Origin: Demequina subtropica
GTDB lineage: Bacteria > Actinomycetota > Actinomycetes > Actinomycetales > Demequinaceae
NCBI RefSeq assembly: GCF_000971235.1
Contig: NZ_BBMB01000001.1
Location: 138,006-202,005 of the forward strand
Direction: 5' to 3'
Length of the DNA stretch: 64,000 nt
Shown: in pieces, positions 9,113 to 17,292 of the stretch
Position numbering within the stretch: the first letter of the stretch is position 1
Layout of the letters: every line of letters begins with the position of its first letter
The notes under the pieces: model-generated
What the model was told of the DNA's origin: nothing
The model's input: only the letters and a program-made list of their open reading frames with translations
The model's database searches: none
Position numbers and translations under genes: made by a program

Positions 9113-11329
9113 ATGGAGGGTCCTGAGATCCAGTTCGCCGAGGCCACGATCGACAACGGTCGCTTCGGCACCCGCACCGTCCGGTTCGAGACGGGACGTC
9201 TCGCCAAGCAGGCCGCCGGCTCCGCCGTCGCGTACCTCGACGGTGAGACCATGCTGCTGTCCGCGACCACGGCCTCGAAGGCCCCGCGCGACGGCTTCGA
9301 CTTCTTCCCCCTGACCGTGGATGTCGAGGAGCGTCAGTACGCCGCCGGCAAGATCCCCGGCTCGTTCTTCCGCCGCGAGGGCCGTCCCACCACGGACGCC
9401 ATCCTCACGTGCCGCCTCATCGACCGTCCGCTGCGCCCGTCCTTCGTGTCGGGTCTGCGCAACGAGATCCAGGTCGTCGTCGACGTCCTCGCGATCCACC
9501 CGGACGACCAGTACGACGTCATCGCGATCAACGCGGCGTCGATGTCGACCCAGCTCGCCGGTCTGCCCTTCTCGGGCCCCATCGGCGGCGTGCGCATCGC
9601 GCTCGTCGAAGGCCAGTGGGTCTGCTTCCCGCGCTGGTCGGAGATGGAGAACGCGGTCTTCAACATGGTCGTGGCCGGCCGCGTCGTCGGTGACGACGTC
9701 GCCATCATGATGGTCGAGGCCGAGGCGACCGAGAACGCCTTCGAGCTCGTCTCCGAGGGTGCGCAGGCTCCCACCGAGGCCGTCGTGGCCGAGGGCCTCG
9801 AGGCAGCGAAGCCGTTCATCCGTGCGCTGTGCGACGCGCAGTCCGAGGTCGCCGCGAAGGCCGCCAAGGAGACCGCGGAGTTCCCGCGCTTCCTCGACTA
9901 CCAGGACGACGTGTTCGCCGCCGTCTCGCCCGCGATCGAGGGCGACCTCGCCGAGGCGCTCCAGATCGCCGACAAGCAGACCCGCGAGAACCGTCTCGAC
10001 GAGATCAAGGCCGGCGCGCTCGAGCAGTTCGCCGGTCAGTTCGAGGGTCGCGAGAAGGAGGTCTCGGCGGTCGTCCGTTCGGTCACCAAGCAGACCATCC
10101 GCCAGCGCATCCTCAAGGACGGCGTCCGCATCGACGGCCGTGGCCTCAAGGACATCCGTCCCCTCTCGGCCGAGGTCGCCGTGGTGCCCCGCGTGCACGG
10201 CTCCGCGATCTTCGAGCGTGGCGAGACCCAGATCATGGGCATCACCACGCTGAACATGCTCAAGATGGAGCAGCAGATCGACTCGTTCTCGCCCGAGACG
10301 CACAAGCGCTACATGCACCACTACAACTTCCCGCCGTTCTCCACCGGCGAGACCGGTCGTGTGGGCTCCCCGAAGCGTCGCGAGATCGGCCACGGTGCGC
10401 TCGCCGAGCGTGCCCTGGTGCCCGTGCTCCCGTCGCGCGAGGACTTCCCCTACGCGATCCGTGAGGTGTCCGAGGCGCTCGGCTCGAACGGCTCGACCTC
10501 GATGGGCTCGGTCTGCGCCTCGACGCTCGCCATGCTCAACGCCGGTGTGCCGCTCAAGGCCCCCGTCGCGGGCATCGCGATGGGCCTCGTGTCCGACACG
10601 GTCGATGGCGAGACCCGCTACGCGGCGCTCACCGACATCCTCGGCGCCGAGGACGCGTTCGGCGACATGGACTTCAAGGTCGCCGGTACCAGCGAGTTCG
10701 TCACCGCGATCCAGCTCGACACCAAGCTCGACGGCATCCCCGCCTCGGTCCTGGCCAGCGCGCTGCAGCAGGCGTACGACGCCCGCGTCCACATCCTCGG
10801 CGTGATGGCGCAGGCCATCTCCGAGCCCGACGAGATGAGCCCGCACGCCCCGCGCGTCATCGCGGTGCGCATCCCCGTCGACAAGATCGGCGAGGTCATC
10901 GGCCCCAAGGGCAAGATGATCAACCAGATCCAGGACGACACCGGGGCAGACATCTCCATCGAGGACGACGGCACGGTTTATATCGGCGCCACCGACGGTC
11001 CGTCGGCGGAGGCCGCGCGCGCCGCGATCAACGCGATCGCGAACCCGCACGTCCCCGAGGTCGGCGAGCGCTTCGTCGGCACCGTGGTGAAGACCGTCGC
11101 CTTCGGCGCCTTCATCTCGCTCACCCCGGGCAAGGACGGCCTTCTGCACATCTCGCAGATCCGCAAGCTCGTGGGCGGCAAGCGCGTCGACAACGTCGAG
11201 GACGTCCTGTCCGTGGGCCAGAAGATCCAGGTGGAGATCACCGAGGTCGACCCGCGCGGCAAGCTCTCGCTCGGCGTGGTCGAGGAGGCGGGCGCCGAGG
11301 CGGCCGCCGAGGAGACCGTCGAGGCCTGA
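9113..11329 (+). CDS. pnp: Polyribonucleotide nucleotidyltransferase (PNPase)
   Basis: 3'-to-5' phosphorolytic exoribonuclease and polymerase of RNA decay, 738 residues. Two RNase PH domains (residues ~10-145 and ~340-560) flank an all-helical linker; a KH domain ([17 protein letters not shown], near residue 600) and an S1 domain ([17 protein letters not shown], near residue 650) follow. The ATG is preceded by AGGAG. Together with rnj and rny in this window it covers much of the RNA-decay machinery. A hairpin without U-tract follows the stop. Confidence 0.97.
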   Translation: MEGPEIQFAEATIDNGRFGTRTVRFETGRLAKQAAGSAVAYLDGETMLLSATTASKAPRDGFDFFPLTVDVEERQYAAGKIPGSFFRREGRPTTDAILTCRLIDRPLRPSFVSGLRNEIQVVVDVLAIHPDDQYDVIAINAASMSTQLAGLPFSGPIGGVRIALVEGQWVCFPRWSEMENAVFNMVVAGRVVGDDVAIMMVEAEATENAFELVSEGAQAPTEAVVAEGLEAAKPFIRALCDAQSEVAAKAAKETAEFPRFLDYQDDVFAAVSPAIEGDLAEALQIADKQTRENRLDEIKAGALEQFAGQFEGREKEVSAVVRSVTKQTIRQRILKDGVRIDGRGLKDIRPLSAEVAVVPRVHGSAIFERGETQIMGITTLNMLKMEQQIDSFSPETHKRYMHHYNFPPFSTGETGRVGSPKRREIGHGALAERALVPVLPSREDFPYAIREVSEALGSNGSTSMGSVCASTLAMLNAGVPLKAPVAGIAMGLVSDTVDGETRYAALTDILGAEDAFGDMDFKVAGTSEFVTAIQLDTKLDGIPASVLASALQQAYDARVHILGVMAQAISEPDEMSPHAPRVIAVRIPVDKIGEVIGPKGKMINQIQDDTGADISIEDDGTVYIGATDGPSAEAARAAINAIANPHVPEVGERFVGTVVKTVAFGAFISLTPGKDGLLHISQIRKLVGGKRVDNVEDVLSVGQKIQVEITEVDPRGKLSLGVVEEAGAEAAAEETVEA

Positions 11330-11352
11330 TCCTCGTCTGACGCAGTTCCGCT

Positions 11353-11386
11353 CGAAGGGCGGTCGGGGCGACCCGGCCGCCCTTCG
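11353..11386 (+). terminator. Hairpin after pnp, no U-tract
   Basis: CGAAGGGCGG (11353-11362) and CCGCCCTTCG (11377-11386) form a perfect 10-bp stem 23 bases after the pnp stop. GC-rich stems without a T-run are common terminators in high-GC actinobacteria. Confidence 0.6.
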
Positions 11387-11432
11387 GCGCATCCAGGCGG
11401 CCCCGGCATCGTCCCGTCTCCCACCGTCCATG

Positions 11433-11575
11433 GAGGTCGGGACGCTCACCACTCCTCGATCCTTGAGGAGCCCATCTCGCGGGACAGCCACCTCCGCCGA
11501 CGCGCGGGGCCCGGAGCTGAGCGTCCCGCGAGGCGGCCTGCGCGCACATTCGGGAGTGCTGAGCGTCCCGACCTC
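11433..11575. repeat. Nested long inverted repeat upstream of the M16 peptidase gene
   Basis: Outer arms 11433-11455 and 11553-11575 are reverse complements over 23 bases with one mismatch. Inside, CTCGCGGGAC (11476-11485) pairs with GTCCCGCGAG (11523-11532). The word TGAGCGTCCC or its complement occurs three times (11439-11448, 11518-11527, 11560-11569). It fills most of the pnp-peptidase gap. It may be a small non-autonomous repeat element, a structured RNA or a set of binding sites; I see no coding sequence in it. Confidence 0.75.
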
Positions 11576-11594
11576 GGAGGGGCGGTGGCGCGAC

Positions 11595-11600
11595 TAGGCT
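11595..11600 (+). promoter_or_regulatory. -10 element for a leaderless M16 peptidase transcript
   Basis: TAGGCT lies 7 bases before the ATG at 11608; there is no Shine-Dalgarno. Confidence 0.6.
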
Positions 11601-11607
11601 CGCCCTC

Positions 11608-12927
11608 ATGCCTCACATGCTTCCCCTCGTGCACGCCGGAGCGATCGGCTCGGACATCACCGTCGAGCAGGACCACGGTGCCGTCATCCGCCGCTCGATC
11701 CTCCCCGGCGGCGTGCGCGTCCTCACCGAGCAGATCCCCGGCATGCGCTCGGCGACGCTCGGCGCGTGGGTCGGCGTGGGCTCGCGCGACGAGGCGCCGG
11801 AGCACGCCGGCTCGACCCACTTCCTCGAGCACCTCCTCTTCAAGGGGACCGCCCGGCGCACCGCGCTCGACATCGCCGAGGAGTTCGACCGCGTGGGCGG
11901 CGAGTCCAACGCCCTCACGGGCAAGGAGTACACCTGCTACTACGCCCGGGTGATCGACACCGACCTGCCGATGGCCGTCGACGTCATCCTCGACATGGTC
12001 ACCAGCGCGCGGCTGGACCAGGCGGACTTCGACATGGAGCGCGGGGTAATCCTCGAGGAGCTCGCCATGAACGAGGACGACCCGGGCGACGTCATCCACG
12101 AGCGCTTCACGGAGGCCGTCCTGGGCGGTCACGTGCTGGGCCGGCCCATCGGCGGCACCCCCGAGATCATCAACGCCGTCACGCGCGACGCGGTGTGGGC
12201 CCACTACAAGCAGCACTACACCCCCGAGGGGCTGATCATCACGGCCGCCGGGGGAGTGGACCACGATGCCGTCTGCGCGATGGTCGCCGAGGCGCTCACG
12301 CGCGGCGGCTGGGACCTCGCCGCAGGAGTGATCCCCGCGGGCAGGCGCGATCGGTTCGCTCCCGTCGAGGCGACCCTCACCCCGGAGGTCCGGATCACGC
12401 GGCACGAGCTCGAGCAGGCGCACGTGCTGCTCGGCACGCGCGGCTTCAGCGCCACCGACGAGCGCCGCAGCGTGCTCGCGGTCTACAACGCGATCCTGGG
12501 CGGCGGCATGAGCTCGCGCCTGTTCCAGGAGATCCGGGAGAAGCGCGGCCTCACCTACGCCGTGTACTCGTTCGGCGCGCCGAGCACCGAGACCGGCGTG
12601 TTCGGCGTCTACGGCGCGTGCACGTCCGCCAAGGTCGACGAGGTGGAGCGGCTCATGGCCGTCGAGCTCGAGCGGATGGCGGAGGGCATCACGCCGGCCG
12701 AGCTCGAGCGGGCCAAGGGCCAGATCGCGGGATCGATGGTGCTGCGGCTCGAGGACTCCTACTCGCGCATGTCGCGCCTGGGGAAGGCCGAGCTGGTGTT
12801 CGGCGACCTGTGGTCGATCGCGGAGATGCTCGACGACGTCCACGCGGTCACCACCGACCAGGTGCGTGCGCTCGCGGCGGACATCGCGTCGCGCGAGCGC
12901 GTATCGGTGCGCGTCGGGCCGGCATAA
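11608..12927 (+). CDS. M16-family zinc peptidase
   Basis: Processing-peptidase-like zinc metalloprotease of 439 residues, cytoplasmic as judged by lack of a signal. The inverted zinc motif HFLEH is at residues 71-75 and the third ligand Glu is expected at residue 151 (VILEELAMNEDDP). The C-terminal M16 domain carries the RGLTYAVYSF region. In actinobacteria this gene regularly follows pnp; its substrate is not established. The start is supported by a TAGGCT -10 element 7 bases upstream. Confidence 0.92.
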   Translation: MPHMLPLVHAGAIGSDITVEQDHGAVIRRSILPGGVRVLTEQIPGMRSATLGAWVGVGSRDEAPEHAGSTHFLEHLLFKGTARRTALDIAEEFDRVGGESNALTGKEYTCYYARVIDTDLPMAVDVILDMVTSARLDQADFDMERGVILEELAMNEDDPGDVIHERFTEAVLGGHVLGRPIGGTPEIINAVTRDAVWAHYKQHYTPEGLIITAAGGVDHDAVCAMVAEALTRGGWDLAAGVIPAGRRDRFAPVEATLTPEVRITRHELEQAHVLLGTRGFSATDERRSVLAVYNAILGGGMSSRLFQEIREKRGLTYAVYSFGAPSTETGVFGVYGACTSAKVDEVERLMAVELERMAEGITPAELERAKGQIAGSMVLRLEDSYSRMSRLGKAELVFGDLWSIAEMLDDVHAVTTDQVRALAADIASRERVSVRVGPA

Positions 12928-12993
12928 CACCGTCTGCCTGCAGTGCTTATGTTGCCCTTATCCACCTCCCAGGCTTCTCCCAGGTTCCGTTCA

Positions 12994-13026
12994 TAACTTC
13001 GCATCGTCAAGGCGTGACGATGCGAA
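12994..13026 (+). promoter_or_regulatory. Promoter with 12-bp palindromic operator for the exporter operon
   Basis: TTCGCATCGTCA (12998-13009) and TGACGATGCGAA (13015-13026) are perfect reverse complements with a 5-base spacer. The left arm overlaps the candidate -10 TAACTT (12994-12999), so a bound repressor would block transcription from this site. The arms contain the GCATCGTC core that recurs across the window. It could alternatively be a terminator for the peptidase gene, but its position over a -10 element favours an operator. Confidence 0.65.
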
Positions 13027-13036
13027 CGGACGGACG

Positions 13037-14287
13037 ATGCCCAAGAACACTTCCAGGTGGACCCGCGTGCGAGCGTGGGGGATCCCCACCGGCACCCTGC
13101 TGGCCGGTGCAGGACTCGGCGCAGGAGCGATGGTGCTGTGGGGCACCGGGTCGGACCCGGTGCAGGAGACGCGGACGATGGACGCGAGCGGTCAGCAGAC
13201 CGTGACCGTGTCGCTGCAGACGCTCGAGGAGTCCGTCTCCGCCACGGGCTCGCTCGCGGCGGTCTCCACCGACTCCCTCGCGTTCGAGGCGTCGGGCACG
13301 GTGACGGCCGTCAACGTGGAGGCCGGCGACGTGGTCGAGGAGGGCGATGTGATCGCCACCATCGACACGCTGCAGCTCACGGCGTCGCTGCGCGCGGCGC
13401 AGGCCGACCTCGCCGCGGCGAAGGCCAACCTCTCCAACCTCAAGGATGAGGACGACGAGTCGGACGCCAGCGCGAAGCAGATCGCGGCGGCGAAGGCGCA
13501 GGTCGCGCTGCTCAAGGAGTCGGTCGAGGACGCCGAGGACGCGATGGACGACGCGACGCTGGTCGCGGACATGGCCGGCCTGGTCACGTCGCAGCCGTAC
13601 GAGGTCGGCGACGTGGTGTCGAGCGGGTCGTCGGGCGGGTCGGGATCGACCGGCATGGCCACCGCCTCGACGTCCTCGAGCTCGTCGAGCGCCGTCACCA
13701 TCGTCGGCCAGGACGAGTGGACGGTCTCCGTCAGCCTCTCGGAGGACGAGGTCGCGCTGATCGACGAGGGCGACCAGGTGACGTTCACCGCCGAGGACGT
13801 CGACTCGGAGTTCTACGGGATCGTGACCGAGATCGCGAACCTGCCGACCACCACGGGCGGCAGCGCCACGTACGCCGTCGAGCTCCAGGTCACGGGCGAC
13901 GTCGAGGGCCTGTACGAGGGCACGTCCGTCACCGCGGAGATCGTCTACCTCCGCCAGGTCGACGTCCTCGCGATCCCCACCAACGCGATCACCACCGCCG
14001 ACGGCGTGTCGACCGTGACCGTGGTGGACGATGCGGGCGACGAGGAGGAGCGGACCGTCACCCTGGGCGAGTCGATCGGCACCTACACCGAGATCACCGA
14101 CGGGCTGGAGGAGGGCGAGCAGCTGGCCGTGACCGTGACCACCGCCGCGGGCGGATCGGGCTCCGAGTCCGGCTCCGACGAGCAGGAATGGGGCCAGTTC
14201 CCGGGCGGCGGCGAGATGCCGAGCGGCGACTTCGGCGGCGGGCAGATGCCTGCCGGTGGCATGGGCGGCGGGATGCCCGGCCAGTAG
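13037..14287 (+). CDS. Membrane fusion (adaptor) protein, MacA/HlyD-like
   Basis: Periplasmic-adaptor-type protein of 416 residues that would link the MacB-like permease to extracellular partners. A membrane anchor is at residues ~14-34. Two biotinyl-lipoyl half motifs (near 82-112 and 178-195) flank a short coiled coil (~115-180), and a beta-barrel region follows. The last ~30 residues are Met/Gly/Pro-rich (GGGEMPSGDF, GGGQMPAGGM). The ATG at 13037 follows the operator; the frame is open upstream but without likeness. It is first in the five-gene exporter operon. Substrate unknown. Confidence 0.88.
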   Translation: MPKNTSRWTRVRAWGIPTGTLLAGAGLGAGAMVLWGTGSDPVQETRTMDASGQQTVTVSLQTLEESVSATGSLAAVSTDSLAFEASGTVTAVNVEAGDVVEEGDVIATIDTLQLTASLRAAQADLAAAKANLSNLKDEDDESDASAKQIAAAKAQVALLKESVEDAEDAMDDATLVADMAGLVTSQPYEVGDVVSSGSSGGSGSTGMATASTSSSSSSAVTIVGQDEWTVSVSLSEDEVALIDEGDQVTFTAEDVDSEFYGIVTEIANLPTTTGGSATYAVELQVTGDVEGLYEGTSVTAEIVYLRQVDVLAIPTNAITTADGVSTVTVVDDAGDEEERTVTLGESIGTYTEITDGLEEGEQLAVTVTTAAGGSGSESGSDEQEWGQFPGGGEMPSGDFGGGQMPAGGMGGGMPGQ

Positions 14288-14327
14288 GCCGGCCCCACCG
14301 ATCTGGATCGATCTGACGAGGACGCAC

Positions 14328-15053
14328 ATGACCGCCACCGCCATCACGCCCTTCGAGACCGTCGCACCGGTCATCGAGCTCTCGGGCGCCCGCAAGACGT
14401 ACCACACGGGGGACATCGAGTTCGAGGCCCTCCGCGGCATCGACTGCCGCATCTATCCCGGCGAGTACGTCGCCATCGTCGGCCCGTCGGGGTCCGGCAA
14501 GTCGACCCTGATGAACATCCTGGGATGCCTCGACGTCCTCACGAGCGGCAGCTATGTGCTCGCGGGCGAGGACGTCTCGCACATGGACGAGGTCGCGCTC
14601 GCCTCGGCCCGCAACCGCCGCATCGGGTTCGTATTCCAGCAGTTCCACCTGCTCTCGAGCCTCACGGCGCTGGGCAACGTCGAGCTCCCGCTCATCTACG
14701 CGGGCGTCGCGCCGGCCGAGCGTCGCAAGCGCGCGATGGTCGCGCTCGAGCGCGTGGGCCTGGGTGACAAGAGCCGCAACCATCCCGGCCAGCTCTCCGG
14801 AGGCCAGCAGCAGCGTGTCGCGATCGCGCGCGCGCTGGTGACCGAGCCGGCCATCGTGCTCGCGGACGAGCCCACGGGAAACCTCGACTCGCACTCGACG
14901 CGCGACGTGCTCGGGATGCTCGACGACCTCCACGCGGAGGGCAGCACCATCGTGCTCATCACGCACGAGTCCGACGTGGCGGCGCGTGCCGGCACGGTCT
15001 ACAACGTCACCGACGGTCAGTTCGTCGGCATGGGAACGGAGATCGCCAAATGA
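14328..15053 (+). CDS. ABC transporter ATP-binding protein, MacB/LolD type
   Basis: ATPase of 241 residues that powers the FtsX-like permease encoded next. Walker [10 protein letters not shown] is at residues 52-60, the signature [16 protein letters not shown] and Walker [13 protein letters not shown] are intact, and the HVCAC-type spacing [18 protein letters not shown] is typical of the mechanotransmission ABC group. The ATG at 14328 is preceded by GACGAGGACGC, a weak ribosome site. The stop overlaps the permease start (ATGA). Probable role: export or extraction of an amphipathic molecule or peptide; the cargo cannot be read from sequence. Confidence 0.92.
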   Translation: MTATAITPFETVAPVIELSGARKTYHTGDIEFEALRGIDCRIYPGEYVAIVGPSGSGKSTLMNILGCLDVLTSGSYVLAGEDVSHMDEVALASARNRRIGFVFQQFHLLSSLTALGNVELPLIYAGVAPAERRKRAMVALERVGLGDKSRNHPGQLSGGQQQRVAIARALVTEPAIVLADEPTGNLDSHSTRDVLGMLDDLHAEGSTIVLITHESDVAARAGTVYNVTDGQFVGMGTEIAK

Positions 15054-16282
15054 GGCCCGCAGACCTGCTCGCCAGCTCCTGGCGGGCGATCCGCTCGCAC
15101 AAGATGCGCTCGGCGCTCACGATGCTCGGCATCGTGGTCGGCATCGCGTCGGTCGTGCTCACCGTGGGTCTGGGCCTCGGGACGCAGAAGGACGTGAGCG
15201 AGCAGATCGCGGCGCTCGGCTCGGACCTGCTGATCGTGTCGCCCGGCTCGTCCACGGACGAGAGCGGCATGCGGGGCGGCTTCGGCTCCGGCACGACCCT
15301 GACCCGGGCCGACGCGGATGCGCTGGCCTCGACGGTCGCCGTGCCCGACGCGCTGGCCGTCGCCGCGGAGAAGACCGCGAGCGTCTCGCTCGAGTACGGC
15401 GAGAGCAACTGGACCACCACCGTGACCGGGACGTCGACCAGCTGGCCCGAGGTCCGCTCGCGCGAGCTCCTCTACGGCACGTTCTTCACGGACGAGGATG
15501 TGGCGTCGGGTGCGAGCGTGATCGTGCTGGGCGCGGAGACAGCGGAGGAGCTGTTCGGCACCGCCGCCGTGGTGGGCCAGGACGTCACGATCGACGACGA
15601 CACCTACGAGGTGGTCGGCGTGCTGAGCGAGGCCGGGTCCTCCGGCGACACCTCGCTCGACGACATGGCGGTGGTGCCCATGACCACGCTGGTCGAGCAG
15701 CTCGACGACTCGGGCTCGAGCGAGTCCGTGGCGACGATCTACATCAAGGCGGCCGCCTCGAACCTGCTGAGCGCGGCCTCGCAGGAGGCGGAGTCGCTCC
15801 TGCTCAACCTCCACGGCATCGCCTCGGCGGATGGCGCGGACTTCACCATCGACGTCCAGGACTCGCTGCTGGACGCTGCGACGTCGGTCTATCAGAAGCT
15901 CACCGTGCTGCTCACCGGCATCGCCGCGCTGGCGCTGCTCGTGGGAGGCATCGGCGTCATGAACATCATGCTCGTGTCGGTCACCGAGCGGACCCGCGAG
16001 ATCGGCCTGCGCAAGGCGCTCGGCGCGGCCCCTGCGAACATCCGCAACCAGTTCCTCATCGAGGCGATGATCCTCGGGCTCAGCGGCGGCGCGATCGGCG
16101 TCGCGATCGGCGTCGGGCTGGCGCTCGCGCTGCCCACGGTGCTCGGCTCGACCATCGTGATCTCGGGCCTGGCCCTGGTGGTCTCGGTGGTGGTCGCGGT
16201 GGGGATCGGCGCGGTGTTCGGCGTGTACCCGGCGGCGAGGGCGGCGAAGCTCGCGCCCATCGACGCGCTGCGTGACCAGTAG
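15050..16282 (+). CDS. MacB-like ABC transporter permease
   Basis: Permease of 410 residues. One membrane helix near residues 22-45 is followed by a large extracytoplasmic MacB core domain (to ~280), and three more helices form the C-terminal FtsX domain, with the conserved TERTREIGLRKALGA loop between helices 2 and 3. This group works by moving its outside domains (mechanotransmission) rather than through a channel. It starts inside the ATPase stop codon. A lipoprotein and a second adaptor gene follow. Confidence 0.92.
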   Translation: MRPADLLASSWRAIRSHKMRSALTMLGIVVGIASVVLTVGLGLGTQKDVSEQIAALGSDLLIVSPGSSTDESGMRGGFGSGTTLTRADADALASTVAVPDALAVAAEKTASVSLEYGESNWTTTVTGTSTSWPEVRSRELLYGTFFTDEDVASGASVIVLGAETAEELFGTAAVVGQDVTIDDDTYEVVGVLSEAGSSGDTSLDDMAVVPMTTLVEQLDDSGSSESVATIYIKAAASNLLSAASQEAESLLLNLHGIASADGADFTIDVQDSLLDAATSVYQKLTVLLTGIAALALLVGGIGVMNIMLVSVTERTREIGLRKALGAAPANIRNQFLIEAMILGLSGGAIGVAIGVGLALALPTVLGSTIVISGLALVVSVVVAVGIGAVFGVYPAARAAKLAPIDALRDQ

Positions 16283-16320
16283 ACGTGACCAGATCAGAAC
16301 AGGAACCAAGGACCATGACC

Positions 16321-17292
16321 ATGAACCGCAAGAACACGAACCGGACGACCTTCCTGGCGGCCGCGTGCGGCGTGGCGCTGCTCGCGGGCTGCTCCGCCGA
16401 CGCGACGGAGACCGAGCCCTCGACCGCACCGTCGGGTGGGTCCGACACCGTGCTCGGTGAGGCTCCCGGCGCCGATCAGGGCGAGCGCGAGGGGATGGGC
16501 GGCGGCCGCGGCGGCCTCACCGGCGAGATCGCGTACGTCTCCGACGGCGTCGCGCAGGTGCAGGACGGCGACTCCCAGACCGCCGTCAGCTTCGACTCGT
16601 CGACCGAGATCAGCCTCGAGGTGACCCTCGCGTACGGCGACCTCGCGATCGGCGACTGCGTGGTGGTGACGCTCTCCGACGACGAGACGGCGTCCGAGGT
16701 GACCGTGTCGGATCCCGAGGACGACGGCACCTGCGCCACCGACACCGGCTTCGGCGGCGGGATGCCCGACGGCGAGATGCCAGACGGCGACTTCCCTGCG
16801 GACGCCGACATGCCGACCGACATGCCGAACGCGATGCCTGAAGGCATGGAGGCGCCCGAAGGCATGGAGGCGCCCGAGGGCATGGAGGCGCCCGAGGGCA
16901 TGGAGGCGCCGGAGGGGATGGAGCAGCCGGGAGACGGCGACGGGGGCTTCGCCTTCGCGTCGCGCGTCGCGGGAACGCTCACCGCCGTCGAGGACGGCAC
17001 GCTCACCGTCGAGACGTCGGACGGCGCGAGCGAGCTGACGGCGGCAGGCGACATCACGGTGACCGCGATGCAGAGCGCGAAGTCCAGCGCGATCGAGGTC
17101 GGCCTCTGCATGACCGCGATCGGCGAGGCGGACGACTCGGGCGGCTACGCGGCGACGACGATCTCGCTGTTCACCGCGGGCGACGACGGCTGCGAGACGT
17201 CGATGTTCGCCGGTCGCGGCATGGGCGGCATGCCCGGCGGCGACGGCGACCAGGCAGGCACGGGCGAGCCCGCGCTCGAGAGCGAGGGATGA
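16321..17292 (+). CDS. Met-rich lipoprotein with two DUF5666-like repeats
   Basis: Secreted lipoprotein of 323 residues with lipobox LLAGC, Cys24. Two related beta-rich domains (about residues 60-145 and 215-310) each have a Gly-Asp/Leu-Cys and a second Cys that could form a disulfide (GDCVVV/GTCATD and GLCMTA/DGCETS); they resemble DUF5666. Between them lies a Met/Pro/Asp-rich linker with five EGMEAP-type repeats. The ATG at 16321 has AAGGA 8 bases upstream; ATGs at 16315 or earlier are less well spaced. It overlaps the next gene (ATGA), so it belongs to the exporter. Function unknown; the Met clusters could bind a soft metal. Confidence 0.75.
   Translation: MNRKNTNRTTFLAAACGVALLAGCSADATETEPSTAPSGGSDTVLGEAPGADQGEREGMGGGRGGLTGEIAYVSDGVAQVQDGDSQTAVSFDSSTEISLEVTLAYGDLAIGDCVVVTLSDDETASEVTVSDPEDDGTCATDTGFGGGMPDGEMPDGDFPADADMPTDMPNAMPEGMEAPEGMEAPEGMEAPEGMEAPEGMEQPGDGDGGFAFASRVAGTLTAVEDGTLTVETSDGASELTAAGDITVTAMQSAKSSAIEVGLCMTAIGEADDSGGYAATTISLFTAGDDGCETSMFAGRGMGGMPGGDGDQAGTGEPALESEG
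16840..16929 (+). repeat. Five 18-bp tandem repeats (EGMEAP) in the lipoprotein gene
   Basis: Four near-identical 18-base units encoding EGMEAP and a fifth encoding EGMEQP. The high DNA identity implies recent expansion and likely copy-number variation between strains, always in frame. Confidence 0.9.

Noticed and set aside
8960-11491. 843-codon open frame antisense to pnp
   Set aside because: Mirror of the pnp coding frame with a repetitive charged composition; pnp itself is a full, recognisable gene.
14094-16429. Long antisense frames over the exporter ATPase and permease
   Set aside because: They mirror well-supported genes with Walker motifs and FtsX signatures on the plus strand.
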